DNA of 64,000 bases, from contig NC_133060.1 in the NCBI RefSeq assembly GCF_048771995.1, forward strand, positions 2,165,501-2,229,500, given 5' to 3'. The notes below the pieces were generated by a model. The model made no database searches. It worked only from the letters and a program-made list of their open reading frames with translations, and was not told the origin of the DNA. Positions 55,101 through 64,000 of the stretch are shown here, piece after piece. Made by a program: the position numbers and the translations under genes. Every line of letters starts with the position of its first letter. The first letter of the stretch is position 1. This DNA is from Taeniopygia guttata (Eukaryota; Chordata; Aves; Passeriformes; Estrildidae).

Positions 55101-55892
55101 AATTTTGGGGAACCCCCCCAAAAAATCCCGGACCCAAAAATCCCAAAAATCCCCATTAAATTCCGAGAAAAACACCCCAAAATACAGGTTTTTGTCTTAT
55201 TTTGATGATTATTTCCCGAATTTCGGGGGGACCCTGAGCACCCCAAAATTTGGGGCCCCCCAAAAATCCCAGACGCCAAAATCCCAAAAATCTCCATTGA
55301 ATTCTGAGAAAACGCCCCAAAATCTGAATTTTTGTCTGCTATTGTCATTAAATTCCCAAATTTTTTGAGCACCCCAAAATTTTGGGGATCCCCCAAAAAA
55401 TCCCGCACCCAAAAATCCCCATTAAATTCCAGAAAACACCCCAAAATTGGGATTTTTGTCTTATTTTGATGATTAATTCACATATTTTAGGGGGACCCTG
55501 AGCACCCCAAAATTTTGGGGACCCCCCGAAAATCCCAGACCCAAAAATCCCAAAAATCCCCATTAAATTCCGAGAAAAACACCCCAAAATTTGCATTTTT
55601 TGTTTCATTTTGATGTTCAATTCCCAAATTTTTAGGGGAATTTGGGGGTCCTGAGCACCCCAAAATTTTGGGGATCCCCCAAAAATCCCAGACCCAAAAA
55701 TCCCCATTAAATTCCGGGAAAACGCTCTAATATTGGGATTTTTGTCTTATATAGATGATCAGTTCCCACGTTTTTGGGGAATTTTGGGGACCCTGAGCAC
55801 CCAAAAATTTTGGGAACCCCCCAAAAAAACCTGGACCCCCCAAAATCCCAAAAATCCCCATTAAATTCCAGGAAAATCACCCCAAAATCTGA
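49107..55892 (+). repeat. Tandem array of PFDN6 3'-end cassettes
   Basis: About 45 units of roughly 120-165 bp. Each repeats a poly(A) hexamer (mostly ATTAAA in CCCATTAAATTCC, sometimes AATAAA as near 49589 and 49746), then a T-rich downstream element TTTTTGTCTTATTTTGATGA. The spacer is AATTCCCAAATTTTGGGG, CCTGAGCACCCCAAAATTTT and CCCGGACCCAAAAATCC. Two subtypes alternate (GATGATTAATTCCC, CTATTGTCATTAAATTCCC) plus a GATGTTCAGTTCCC form. Each unit could direct cleavage and polyadenylation. Confidence 0.92.
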
Positions 55893-55936
55893 ATTTTTGT
55901 CAGCGGCGCGAGGCGAGGGGGACCCGGCCCCGGGAG

Positions 55937-55994
55937 GGACTCTTTGATCTGCCCAGCGACCGATGACATCACCGGAGCCTCGAGCTGCCATTGG
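55937..55994 (+). promoter_or_regulatory. MHC class I S-X-Y promoter module
   Basis: An S-box-like GGACTCTTTG (55937-55946), an X1/X2 box CCCAGCGACCGATGACATCA (55952-55971) and a Y box with inverted CCAAT (ATTGG, 55990-55994) appear in the order and spacing of the RFX/CREB/NF-Y enhanceosome recruited by NLRC5/CIITA. A further CCAAT is at about 56014-56018. About 75 bp upstream of the MHC class I leader start. Confidence 0.75.
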
Positions 55995-56067
55995 CGGGCC
56001 GCAAAGAGCGGAGCCAATGGCGGGGCCGGAGGCGGCTCTGGGGGCGGGGCCGCAGCGGAGCGGCGCC

Positions 56068-56122
56068 ATGGCTCCCGCGCTGGGGCTGGGGGCGCTCCTG
56101 GGCCCCGGGGCGGCGGCGAGAG
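56068..56122 (+). pseudogene. MHC class I leader exon (relic)
   Basis: MAPALGLGALLGPGAAAR plus one base: the start typical of songbird class I leaders but shortened in its hydrophobic core. The exon would end at G122 before GCGAGG, that is a GC in place of the GT donor. Phase 1 fits the exon 2 relic. About 45 bp after it (56120-56165) the S-box flank of the promoter is repeated, so promoter and leader were tandemly duplicated with a period of about 218 bp and the second copy is truncated. Confidence 0.65.
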
Positions 56123-56651
56123 GCGAGGGGGACCCCGGCACCGGGAGGGACTCTTTGATCGCCCATTCCGGAGCACCGAGGGGCCTGAACCCCCATTCCC
56201 GGTCGCCGCCATCCCCCCGCACCCCATTCCCGGCATGGGTTCTACCCTGCACCCCCTTATCCGGCACCAGCAACCCCCGCCCCCCTTTCCCGGCCATCCC
56301 GCCTCTCCCAGCCCCCAGAGCCCCCTTTTCCTTCCCCCAGAGATCCCCTGGAGCCCTATTCCTGCCTTTCCCAGCGCCCAGCTCCTCCTTTCCTCAACGC
56401 CGAGGACACCCGGGACCCCTATTCCCAGCCAGCCCGGGTTTTCCCACCTTTTCGGGGAATGGGGACACCGGGGAGCCGTGGAGCTCCATTTCCTGGATAC
56501 AGGAACCCCCTTAACCCCGCCCATCCCACCTCTACCCACCCCAGCCTTCCCCTTTCTTAATCCTGGAACCCCCAAACCCCGTTCCCAGCTCTCCCGTGCC
56601 CCCTTTCCTTCCCCCGTGCCCCCCCAGCCCCAAATCTCCGTGTCCCCCCAG
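56123..56651. other. MHC class I relic intron 1
   Basis: C-rich sequence with loose CCCATTCCC and CCCCCTTTTC repeats, between the leader and alpha-1 relics. No other gene seen. Confidence 0.5.
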
Positions 56652-56775
56652 TTCTCCTGTCCCTGCGTTCCCTGCCCGTGGCGCTGTCGGGGCCCGGCCC
56701 GGGGTTCCCGCAGTTCGTGTCCATGGGGTCCCTGGATGGGATCCCCTTCCAGCGGAGCCGCAGCCGAGCCGGGAT
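56652..56775 (+). pseudogene. MHC class I alpha-1 exon fragment
   Basis: After acceptor CCCCCCAG the frame reads (V)LLSLRSLPVALSGPGPGFPQ then FVSMGSLDGIPFQRSRSRAG, a clear match to the start of the class I alpha-1 domain (family: LHSLRYLxVAVSEPxPGxPQFV, xVGYVDGIPF). Similarity stops after about 40 residues. No alpha-1 helix, alpha-2, alpha-3 or membrane exon follows, so it is a 3'-truncated gene relic. The reading frame stays open afterwards into unrelated sequence. Confidence 0.75.
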
Positions 56776-57279
56776 CTCGGCACAGCCAGAGCCGGCACAA
56801 GGAGCGGAGGACTTCTCCTCCCCCTGCCTGCTGGCTGTGGGCGAATCTCAGCAGAGGCAGAGCCTTGGCTGGGCTGGCCCGGCCCGGGGCTGCTCCTGGG
56901 GCCTGGCGGCTCCTGGCTCGGCCTGGGCGAGCAGCAGGGTGGGCCTTAGCAGCGGCCAGATGTTGGCAGCTGCAGCCGCCAGAGCTCGGCCCCGCGGCCT
57001 CTCCTCCCGCTGCAGCTGCTGGGCTCCCCAGGAAGGGGATTTTTCCTTTTTTACCTGCATCTTCATAGAGACATATCAGCTTTCTCAGCGCTTTAACAGA
57101 CTGTCATTGTCAAAGCTAATTACTGATTGCGTTTGTGTCAGACACGGAGGAAACTGCTCGGAGCTTCTCTGTGCATTTCTTCCATAAGCACCTCCCATGC
57201 AAAACCAGCCCAGGACAGCAACAGGGGGCTGGGGATGGAAACTGAGCACAGCAACAGGGGCTGGTGATGTTTGCCTGTG

Positions 57280-57595
57280 AAGGAACCGAGTTGCCACAGG
57301 CACTCAGAGAGGTTCCATGGGCACTTCCCAAGTCTCCAGGCTCTTCAAGAGCTGGAATGTCACACACAGAGAGACAGGGGCTCCGTGGAGACCTGCCAGG
57401 GCTTTCTGGGGATGGTAAGGAGCCGAGTGGTCAGAGGCAGTCACAGCCATTCCATGGTGACATCCCAGCGCACCTTGTGCTGCAAAGGCACCGGTCTGTC
57501 ACGGGCACTCACAGGGGCTCCACGGTGACATCCCAGGAGTGCCCAGGCTGCCAAAGAGGCGGGAGGTCCCAGACACTCACAGGAGTTCCTGTCTA
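57280..57595. repeat. Degenerate ~65-bp tandem repeat
   Basis: About four to five units with GGGCACTCACAGGGGCTCCACGG-type cores (in parts: CACAGGCACTCAGAG, CACGGTGACATCCCAGG). Preceded at 56800-57280 by unassigned sequence with no gene I recognise. Confidence 0.6.
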
Positions 57596-57634
57596 TTGCA
57601 AATGCAGGCAAACCCAATGGGAAGAAATGATGAT

Positions 57635-57999
57635 GTCTGACTCACTTCAGAAAGCTGAATGATTTCTTTATTATAATTATGGCTAAAATACATTAATATA
57701 CTATATGAAAAGGAAGAGACTAAAACTACATACTGCTTTCTCTAATTCTATCTCTAACTATAACACGACTCGTGACCCTCTCTCCAGAGTCCAGACAAGG
57801 TGGGTTGGATTGGCCATCAGGCTCAAAGAATCCTCACCAGAATCCAATCAAGCACTCACTCCACGTAAACAATTCTCCAAACACATTCCACATAGGAAAA
57901 ACAAGGAGCGGAAATAGAAGTTGTTTTCTCTTTCATTTCTCTCTGTGCACCTCTATGAAAAATCCTGAGAGGGAGAGAAATGTGCTGCCACACCTGTCA
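57635..57999 (-). mobile_element. Putative solo LTR (endogenous retrovirus kin)
   Basis: A TG...CA-bounded stretch of about 365 bp that on minus contains a TAATAAAG poly(A)-type hexamer near its 3' end and has the composition of bird retroviral LTRs. No internal region adjoins it. Family not assigned; probably moderately old. Confidence 0.4.
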
Positions 58000-58135
58000 T
58001 GGGCAGAGTGGGAGCTTCAGGCAAAAGTTTAGTTTCTTTATTGGAGAAATTCCTGCTGAGTCATGAGGTGGAAAAATGGCTTGGGCTTTGGTTACAGGTA
58101 CCTCTTCTAACTCTTCACTGTCTTTTTCCATCGTG

Positions 58136-58699
58136 TGCTATGACCGCTACCTGTCCATCTGCAAAGCCCTGCACTACGGGACCCTCCTGGGCAGCAGAGC
58201 TTGTGCCCACACGGCAGCAGCTGCCCGGGCCAGTGGATTTCTCTTTTCACTGCTGCACCCGGCCAAAACATTTTCCCTGCCCCTGTGCCAGGGAAATGCA
58301 TTGGGCCAGTTCTTCTGTGAAATGCCCCAGATCCTCAAGCTCTCCTGCTCCAAATCCTATCTCAGAGAACATGGGTTCATTGCCCTTAGTGCCTGTTTAG
58401 CATTTGGGTGTTTTGTGTTCATTGTTTTCTCCTATGTGCAGATCCTCAGGGCTGTGCTGAGGATCCCCTCTGAGCAGGGACGGCACAAAGCCTTTTCCAC
58501 CTCCCTCCCTCACATGGCCATGCTCTCCCTGTTTGTCAGCACTGGCACATACTTGATGCCCCTTTCCATCTCCTCCCCATCCCTGCATCTGGCCCTGTCA
58601 GTTCTGTACTCGGTGGTGCCTCCAGCCCTGCACCCCCTCATCCACAGCCTGAGGAACCAGGAGCTCAAGGCTGCAGTGTGGACACTGATGACTGGATGA
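58136..58699 (+). pseudogene. Olfactory receptor family 14 fragment, 5'-truncated
   Basis: About 187 codons of an OR14-type receptor from the end of TM3 onward: CYDRYLSICKALHYGTLLGS, GNALGQFFCEMPQILKLSCS, SYVQILRAVLRIPSEQGRHK and KAFSTSLPH, then SLRNQELKAA and stop TGA at 58697-58699. TM1, TM2 and most of TM3 are absent; the open frame continues upstream to 58076 but the extra residues do not resemble a receptor. Compared with the family, STGTFAYLKP is shortened to STGTYLMP and NPLIYS is HPLIHS. Most likely a pseudogene fragment of the avian-expanded OR14 group. Confidence 0.85.
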
Positions 58700-59815
58700 T
58701 TTCAGGAACACTAAACAGCTGGCCAATTTTTGCAAATCGCTTGTAAGAAAAGTCATCTTTGATACTTCTTTTTGGTTTCATTTTGGAGGTTCTTTTTATT
58801 TGTAATACACATTTAACATTGTCCTCAAAAAATGTCATTGCTTGTGCCATTTCTCACTTTGTTTCACTCCACCTTCTCTGCGGCTACAGACTGTGTCAAT
58901 GAGGGGCTGCGCTCTCAGTGACTTTAAAGGAACTAAAGGCTGTCCCAGCACAGTTTTCTGCAGAGATGCCCTTTTGTTGCCTTCTCTGGAGCTGCAGCAG
59001 CAATGTCCCAGAGCGTCCTCATGGAGCTGCCAACAACCTCCCCCCTCTGCAGCCCTGGCCTCTCCCCCAGCTCACAGAGGTGCCGCATCCTTGCAGGCAC
59101 AGACACGGCAGCACTGGCTCAGCAGCCCCTGTTTGCACTGCACACAGCAGGCGGGAGCACCCCATGGTGTTGGTGTGGGGACATGGACCTGAGGCAGCAC
59201 AAATGCCATCAGCCCCTGGGGCCAGGAAGGGCTGGGGGATGCCAGGGAAACCACTCAGCTTTGTCCTGGCCTCTGCAGTCAGCTAGAAAGTTTGTTCCCA
59301 TCAGCTGGGAGTTTCCTGTCCCAGTGCAGATGCTGCTGCTCAGAGCCAGGGCTGCCTGGCAGCCACCCCCAAACTGCCCTGAGCATTTCCTTGGCTTCAC
59401 TTTTTCTTTCTTTATTCCCCCTGCTACAGATTTCTTCCTGCTGCCCACCCCTTTTCCCTCTCCTGCAAGCTGCCCATCCCTGTTTGCTCTTTCCTCTCTG
59501 GCCTCCAGTCCCCAAATTGGCACCAGAACCTCTCTTAGGGAGCAGGATCATCCTACAAGTGCTTCAGGAATTGTCTACAGGCTCCTGCAGTTCTCCCTGC
59601 TGCTCCCTTGCCAGAGGCACCCCAGGCCAGCGGGGCACATCTGGGCTGCTGTGTCTGGCTGTGGGGCTCCCTGTTCTGGGCAAGGAGCTGCAGAGGCTCT
59701 GCAGGACTGACAGGATGGGCTTTGGGGCTGTGAGGAGAAGCTGAGGGACCTGGGTCGATGCATCTTCTGAGGAGGAGGCCCAGGGCTCATCCTGCAACTG
59801 CTCCAAGGGTGGTTT
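58700..59815. other. Intergenic, no gene recognised
   Basis: Includes the T-rich flank after the OR14 stop and about 1 kb of mixed sequence with open frames up to 235 codons that show no domain or family resemblance. Confidence 0.5.
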
Positions 59816-60405
59816 CAGAGAATCACACAATCAGCAAGGTTGGAAAAGACCTTGGAGATCATCAAGTCCAACCTGTGTCCTGACACTGCCTTGTCTCCCC
59901 TGAACCTTCTCTTCTCCTGGATAAACAACCCCAGCTCCTTCAGCTGCTCCTCACAGGAATTGTGCTCCACACACCTCACCAGCCTTGTTGCCCTTCTCTG
60001 GACATGCTCCACCCCTCCATGTCCTTCCTAAATTGGTGGCCAAGAACTGGACACAGCACTCGAGGTGCTGCCCAACCAGTGCTGAACACACAGGAAGAAT
60101 CACTGCCCTGCTGCTGCTGGCCACACCATTCCTGATCCAGCCCTGATCCATTGGCCTTCTTGGCCACCTGGGCACACTCTGGCTCATGTCCAGCCTGCTG
60201 TCCATCAGTCCCTCCTGGCCCCTTTCTGCCTGGCTGCTGTCCAGCCCCTCTGTCCCCAGCCTGTAGCACTGCAGGGGTTGTTGTGGCCAAAGTGCAGGAC
60301 CCGGCACTTGGACTTGTTAAACCTCACATTGCTGGATTTGGGACCTCTGCAGAGTCCTCCTACCCTCCAGCAGATCAACATTCCCAGCCAGCTTGGTGTC
60401 ACCAG
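59816..60405 (-). mobile_element. CR1 LINE, 5'-truncated
   Basis: The minus-strand 3' end begins at the AGAATCACACAATCAGCAAG / GGTTGGAAAAGACCTTGGAG region on plus, the hallmark of bird CR1 3' ends. Minus-frame fragments of the reverse transcriptase C-terminus follow: EHVQRRATRLVR, ELGLFIQEKRRFRGD, LPVCSALVGQHLECC and FNKSKCRVLHFGHNNP with LAGNVDLLEGRR at the distal end. It is interrupted by several frame changes and stops, so inactive. About 590 bp remain of a roughly 4.5-kb element. Confidence 0.88.
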
Positions 60406-60417
60406 GCACAGCCTGTC

Positions 60418-60600
60418 CCCATGGCCCAGCAGCAGGGACAGGGGGCACGGCCTGTCCCCCTGGCCCAGCAGCAGGGGACGGGGGGCACGGCCTGTCCCCC
60501 TGGCCCAGCAGCAGGGGACAGGGGGCACGGCCTGTCCCCCATACCCAGCAGCAGGGACAGGGGGCACGGCCTGTCCCCCTGGCCCAGCAGCAGCCCCGTG
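60418..60600. repeat. 39-bp GC-rich minisatellite
   Basis: Five units of GGGGGCACGGCCTGTCCCCC plus TGGCCCAGCAGCAGGGGAC, immediately beyond the CR1 end. Confidence 0.9.
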
Positions 60601-61060
60601 CCCTGCCCAAGGCGCTCCCAGCAGGGGCTGGGCCCCAGAGGCAGGGGGTGACCCCAGTCCCGGGGCAGCGTTTCTGCCCCGTCCCCTTTCCAGCCCAGCC
60701 TGCCCCGTGTGCGCAGTGACCGCTGGCACGGGCTGCACGGGACACTGTGACCTGCTGGGGACACTGAGAGCTGCCCCGCTGTGACACTGCCGATAAACAT
60801 GTTGAGCTAAGACAAGGATGGGGACATGGGGGGGATCTTGTAGGGGATGTGGGGGATGCTGGGTTTGAGGGACTTGAGGGTTCCTGGGAGGGACCTGGGA
60901 GTTGCTCAGGGCTTTGGGCACCCCAGGCTGAGCGGCTCCAGTTGCACTGGGAGACCCTGGTGGAGGTTCTGGGCAGTTGGTCAAGGACCCCCTGCCCTGG
61001 AACTGTCCCCATGTGCCCCCATCCCAACACCTCGTCCCCCTGCAGTGGCTGCCCCATTCC
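60601..61060. other. Intergenic, no gene recognised
   Basis: GC-rich single-copy DNA with open frames on both strands but no family resemblance. Confidence 0.4.
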
Positions 61061-61323
61061 TTACTCCCCTTCCATACTCCCCTTGCCCCTGCCTGTTCCC
61101 ATGTCCCCCCATCCCGTTCCCGTCCTGTTCCCATCCCAATCCGGACCCCATTCTTGATCCCTGTTCAGTATTCCCTGTCCCTGTCCCCATTCCCAGTCCT
61201 ATTTCCTGTCCCCATTCCTGGTCCCTGTCCCCATTCCCTGTCTCTGTCACCACTCCCAGTCCCTGTCTCCATTCCCATTCCCCATTCCCTGTCCCCATTC
61301 CCATTCCCTGTCCCCATTCCCGG
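61061..61323. repeat. CCCTGTCCCCATTCC minisatellite
   Basis: Units of 12-18 bp (CCCCATTCCCAGTCCCTGT), about 17 copies. Confidence 0.85.
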
Positions 61324-61969
61324 TGAGACATTAATTTGGAAGAATTAAGAATTTTAGGAAGTTAAGATGATAGTTAAATTAGATGTTGCTGACTCAGCGG
61401 AAGTAGATAAATAGGCTTTGTTCATAGTTAACAGTAGCTGGATCTTAGATAAGATATCCAGGATCTATTAACTCATTGCTTCTCAGCTTTATGTTTGGGT
61501 AGCTGTGCTTATCATGAGAAACAGAATGTGACAAACAGATTTCAGGGACACAAAAACAGTTGCAGACTTCCCCTACTTTAGGAATCCATTAAGCACAGGG
61601 AAATGACAAGGATTCATTTGTCACGTGTGCATGGGAAAGGCAGAAAGGTCAGAACGAGGAAGACTTATTTTACTTCTTCATTTTGGAGACCCCTCCCCAA
61701 AATGGACCCCCGACTCATTTCAGGGAGCAGAACTACACATGCTTAATAGCCTTTCTGCCAATTAGCATATGAAGCGGAGCAGAGGAAGTGACAGGGATAT
61801 GAATATGCATTCATATTTTGTGTATTCAAGACTTCTGTCAATAAAAAAGCTTTGTAACACCTGTGATTTTTGCAATGTGAATTAGGGAATTTTCCCAGGT
61901 ACTGCCCGGCTGTCTCAATAAACATACACTTTCTAACTTTAAACTCTTAGAGAGTTTTTGTCCGTCTCA
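61324..61969 (+). mobile_element. Solo LTR of an endogenous retrovirus
   Basis: 646 bp bounded by perfect short inverted ends TGAGAC and GTCTCA, with an AATAAA poly(A) signal at 61917-61922 about 50 bp before the end. AT-richer than its surroundings. No internal region adjoins it. Family not determined; no clear target-site duplication is visible, so it may be fairly old. Confidence 0.6.
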
Positions 61970-62780
61970 GTTGGATATCGATATTAGATCGATATTCATA
62001 TTTTAGTAAATCATTGTCTTAAAGAAGTCCTAGTATGTGTATATGTCTTTTCTTAATATTCTAGTAATTCTTCTTGCATTGCTTCAAGATACACTGGTAT
62101 GATTCAAAGAATATCCACTGAGGTACACATAGAACATGGATTTATCATAAGCAAATTGCAGTTGCAAAGTTTTTTCACTGAAATTCTGCCACTTGTCATC
62201 TATTTAAAAGTTAAAGGTCAGCTATTGAAGTCAATAACAAAATTTCTAACTTCTAACAAAGGGAAAAGAATATATGGTTTGCACTAGATAAAATAGAAAT
62301 ACAGAAAATATCTCCCAAACAAGTTCCTTGCTCTGATCAAAACATCTCCCAATCAAATTCTTCGCCCTGAACCTGGCTGGTAAAGAAAAATATTATCAAT
62401 AAACCTGGATGAAAGTTTGCATAAGTTGATAGTATTCAAAATCCATGTTCTCTTCCTATTATTATTTATTATACAAAGAAAAAAGGGGAAAGGGGTTGGA
62501 TTGAGGGTACACCCTCCTCCCCTCTGAGTCTGTTCTCATGTTTTACAATAAATCCTACAACAGTACAATACAGCTGCCTAAAATATGGACACTGGAAACC
62601 ACAGACAGCATTACAAATGATCACCTGCCTCATGGACAGTTCATAGAAGGACTTGATTTGTTTACAAAATATTTCTCATGTTTACAAACAGTTTTTCTGT
62701 TTACAGACTGTTTTCTGGGAGTTTGGTCTTTCTCCAAGGGATCAAGTGCTTAAAGATTGTTTTTTAAAATTGTGTTTTTC
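61970..62780. other. AT-rich intergenic sequence
   Basis: No gene, RNA or repeat family that I recognise. Could include decayed retroelement sequence. Confidence 0.35.
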
Positions 62781-63310
62781 TCTAAGGGCTAAATGGGCTC
62801 AGGGTTAAAAAGCTTTCTGCTTTTAGAGATAAGTTCAATTTGTAACCAAGAAGCATTATGCCTGTGGCCTGAGTTCTCCCCTAACAGTTCCTGGAGGGGA
62901 ATGCTGCAGCTCCAGTGTAAATTAGATGCACGCTGTCCTCTGTCACCATGTTTGCAAAGGGCCCTTGCAGATGGGTGACAGAGAACAATACACAGAATTT
63001 TATAAAGAAAAGAAGGGTGAGATGTTACCATGATTGACAGGGCTCTTGACCAATCAAATATCTCCCAAAACTGCAGGCATCTCATGGGCCAGAACCTGAA
63101 GGGGCGTGGAGCTCAAAGCAATGAGAGCTTCCAGGCCTGGTCTTTCAAATGCCCTGTGTAAGGGGGGCATGGGAAATAAAATCTCTCTGTTGCCCCATGA
63201 ACTCGGGAGGAGCAGTCTTTGTCTCCTGTGCCCTCGCTGCCCCACCAGACCAAAGAGATGTTCACCAGGGCCCTCCCTGTTTGTGGCCGTCCAGTGCCGA
63301 GCTGAGCAGG
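62781..63310 (+). mobile_element. Possible LTR-type retroelement remnant
   Basis: Contains a CCAATCAAAT promoter-like motif (63050-63059), then about 120 bp later GGGAAATAAAATCTCTCTG with a poly(A) hexamer near 63174 and a U5-like CTCGGGAGGAGCAGTC, an order seen in bird LTRs. Boundaries uncertain. Family not assigned. Confidence 0.3.
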
Positions 63311-63698
63311 CAGCCAGTTGTGTTTGCACGTGAGCTGCCACAGGAAGACACACAGCAGCTGGAGATTTGGATAGCAGGGCTTGGGCCAATTCTTTTTCTT
63401 TTAGAGTGCAAGAAAGACGCAAAAGCACAAGGAAACATGACAGTATTTCGGTAGATTCTCTTTGTCCTGTGAAGTTGAGTAGCTGTTGGTGTTTCTGTGC
63501 TGCTGCTAATCGCTTCCATGAAAAAATCATTCCGGGAAGGAGCAACAACATCTGACAAGCACCAAGTGTTGCCACCAGTTGCTCCAGGTGCTGCTACCAA
63601 CAGCCCCTGTAGGACGGAGCACAGCCCCCAGTGCACACCAAAAGCCAGGGAATCTCAGGAAAATGGGAAACTGGACAAGACAAACACAGATCTGAACC
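63311..63698. other. Intergenic, no gene recognised
   Basis: Single-copy sequence without convincing coding potential. Confidence 0.35.
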
Positions 63699-63699
63699 A

Positions 63700-64000
63700 A
63701 TGTGGTTAATCAAACATTCTCCGTTTATTCGAGATAAGATGGTAGTTTATATAAGCTTCTACATAGTTTACAGAAACAAAGGCACTCTGATTGCTAGGCT
63801 AACAATGTTTACCTTTTCCTTAAAGTGGCTTGAGCCTTACACTATAAACGTATACTAATTCACACCCAGACAGCCCAGTGGTCCCCGTCACACCTTAATA
63901 CTATTTCTATCTGCGCCACAAGCTCTGAATTTTTAACTGCGTCAGAGGCTTGAAGGCCTCACAAGGCCCAAATCTGAGGCCTAGACTGGAGTAGCTCAAA
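63700..64000 (-). mobile_element. Possible LTR, continuing past the window
   Basis: Starts TGTGGTTAATC; on minus a GAATAAACGG poly(A)-type motif lies 20-25 bp from that edge, which suits an LTR in reverse orientation. The other end is outside the window, so this is tentative. Confidence 0.25.

Noticed and set aside
56678-57187. 170-codon open frame starting within the MHC class I fragment as an intact short gene
   Set aside because: Only the first 40 residues resemble alpha-1; the rest has no domain features and no splice-compatible continuation.

Overview
The window looks like bird nuclear DNA from a gene-dense, GC-rich microchromosome of the chr16/MHC type, probably from a songbird. Supporting evidence: a minus-strand CR1 LINE, a fragment of the avian-expanded olfactory receptor family 14, an MHC class I relic of songbird type, and RING1, VPS52, B3GALT4 and PFDN6, which are neighbours in the human extended MHC class II region. 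The species call is inference; the gene identities rest on protein similarity that I recognise.

Layout. 1-3210: last coding exon of VPS52 (+) with a repetitive 3' UTR. 3233-28680: the complete RING1 gene (-), six coding exons joining exactly into a 349-residue Polycomb RING-finger protein. VPS52 and RING1 converge, and their poly(A) signals lie about 25 bp apart. 28780-29450: RING1 promoter (ETS, CRE and CCAAT sites) and an upstream tandem array carrying octamer and GC-box motifs. 29490-35245: satellites, including a 970-bp tetranucleotide block and an array with nearly forty perfect cAMP-response elements. 35246-37807: B3GALT4 (-), with an in-frame 21-bp minisatellite in its stem region. 37920-38130: probable bidirectional promoter with an SRF site and an NRF1 site. 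38963-49004: PFDN6 (+), four exons, 119 residues. 49100-55890: about 45 tandem copies of the PFDN6 3'-end region. 55893-56800: MHC class I promoter (S-X-Y), leader exon and a fragment of the alpha-1 exon. 57280-64000: ordinary bird intergenic DNA with an OR14 fragment, a CR1 LINE, one well-defined solo LTR and other LTR-like stretches.

The striking feature is that most introns and UTRs consist of tandem arrays whose unit contains the edge of the neighbouring exon with its splice site. RING1 exons 2-6, the last VPS52 exon, PFDN6 exon 3 and the PFDN6 poly(A) region each have such an array of about 5 to 45 copies. The genuine exon sits at one end of the array. In the RING-finger exon arrays most differences among the copied exon edges are synonymous. 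The result is a gene cluster filled with decoy donors, decoy acceptors and repeated poly(A) cassettes. This is the candidate undescribed system in the window.

WDR46 and RPS18, which flank B3GALT4 and PFDN6 in human, were not found. B3GALT4 here takes the head-to-head position that WDR46 holds next to PFDN6 in mammals.
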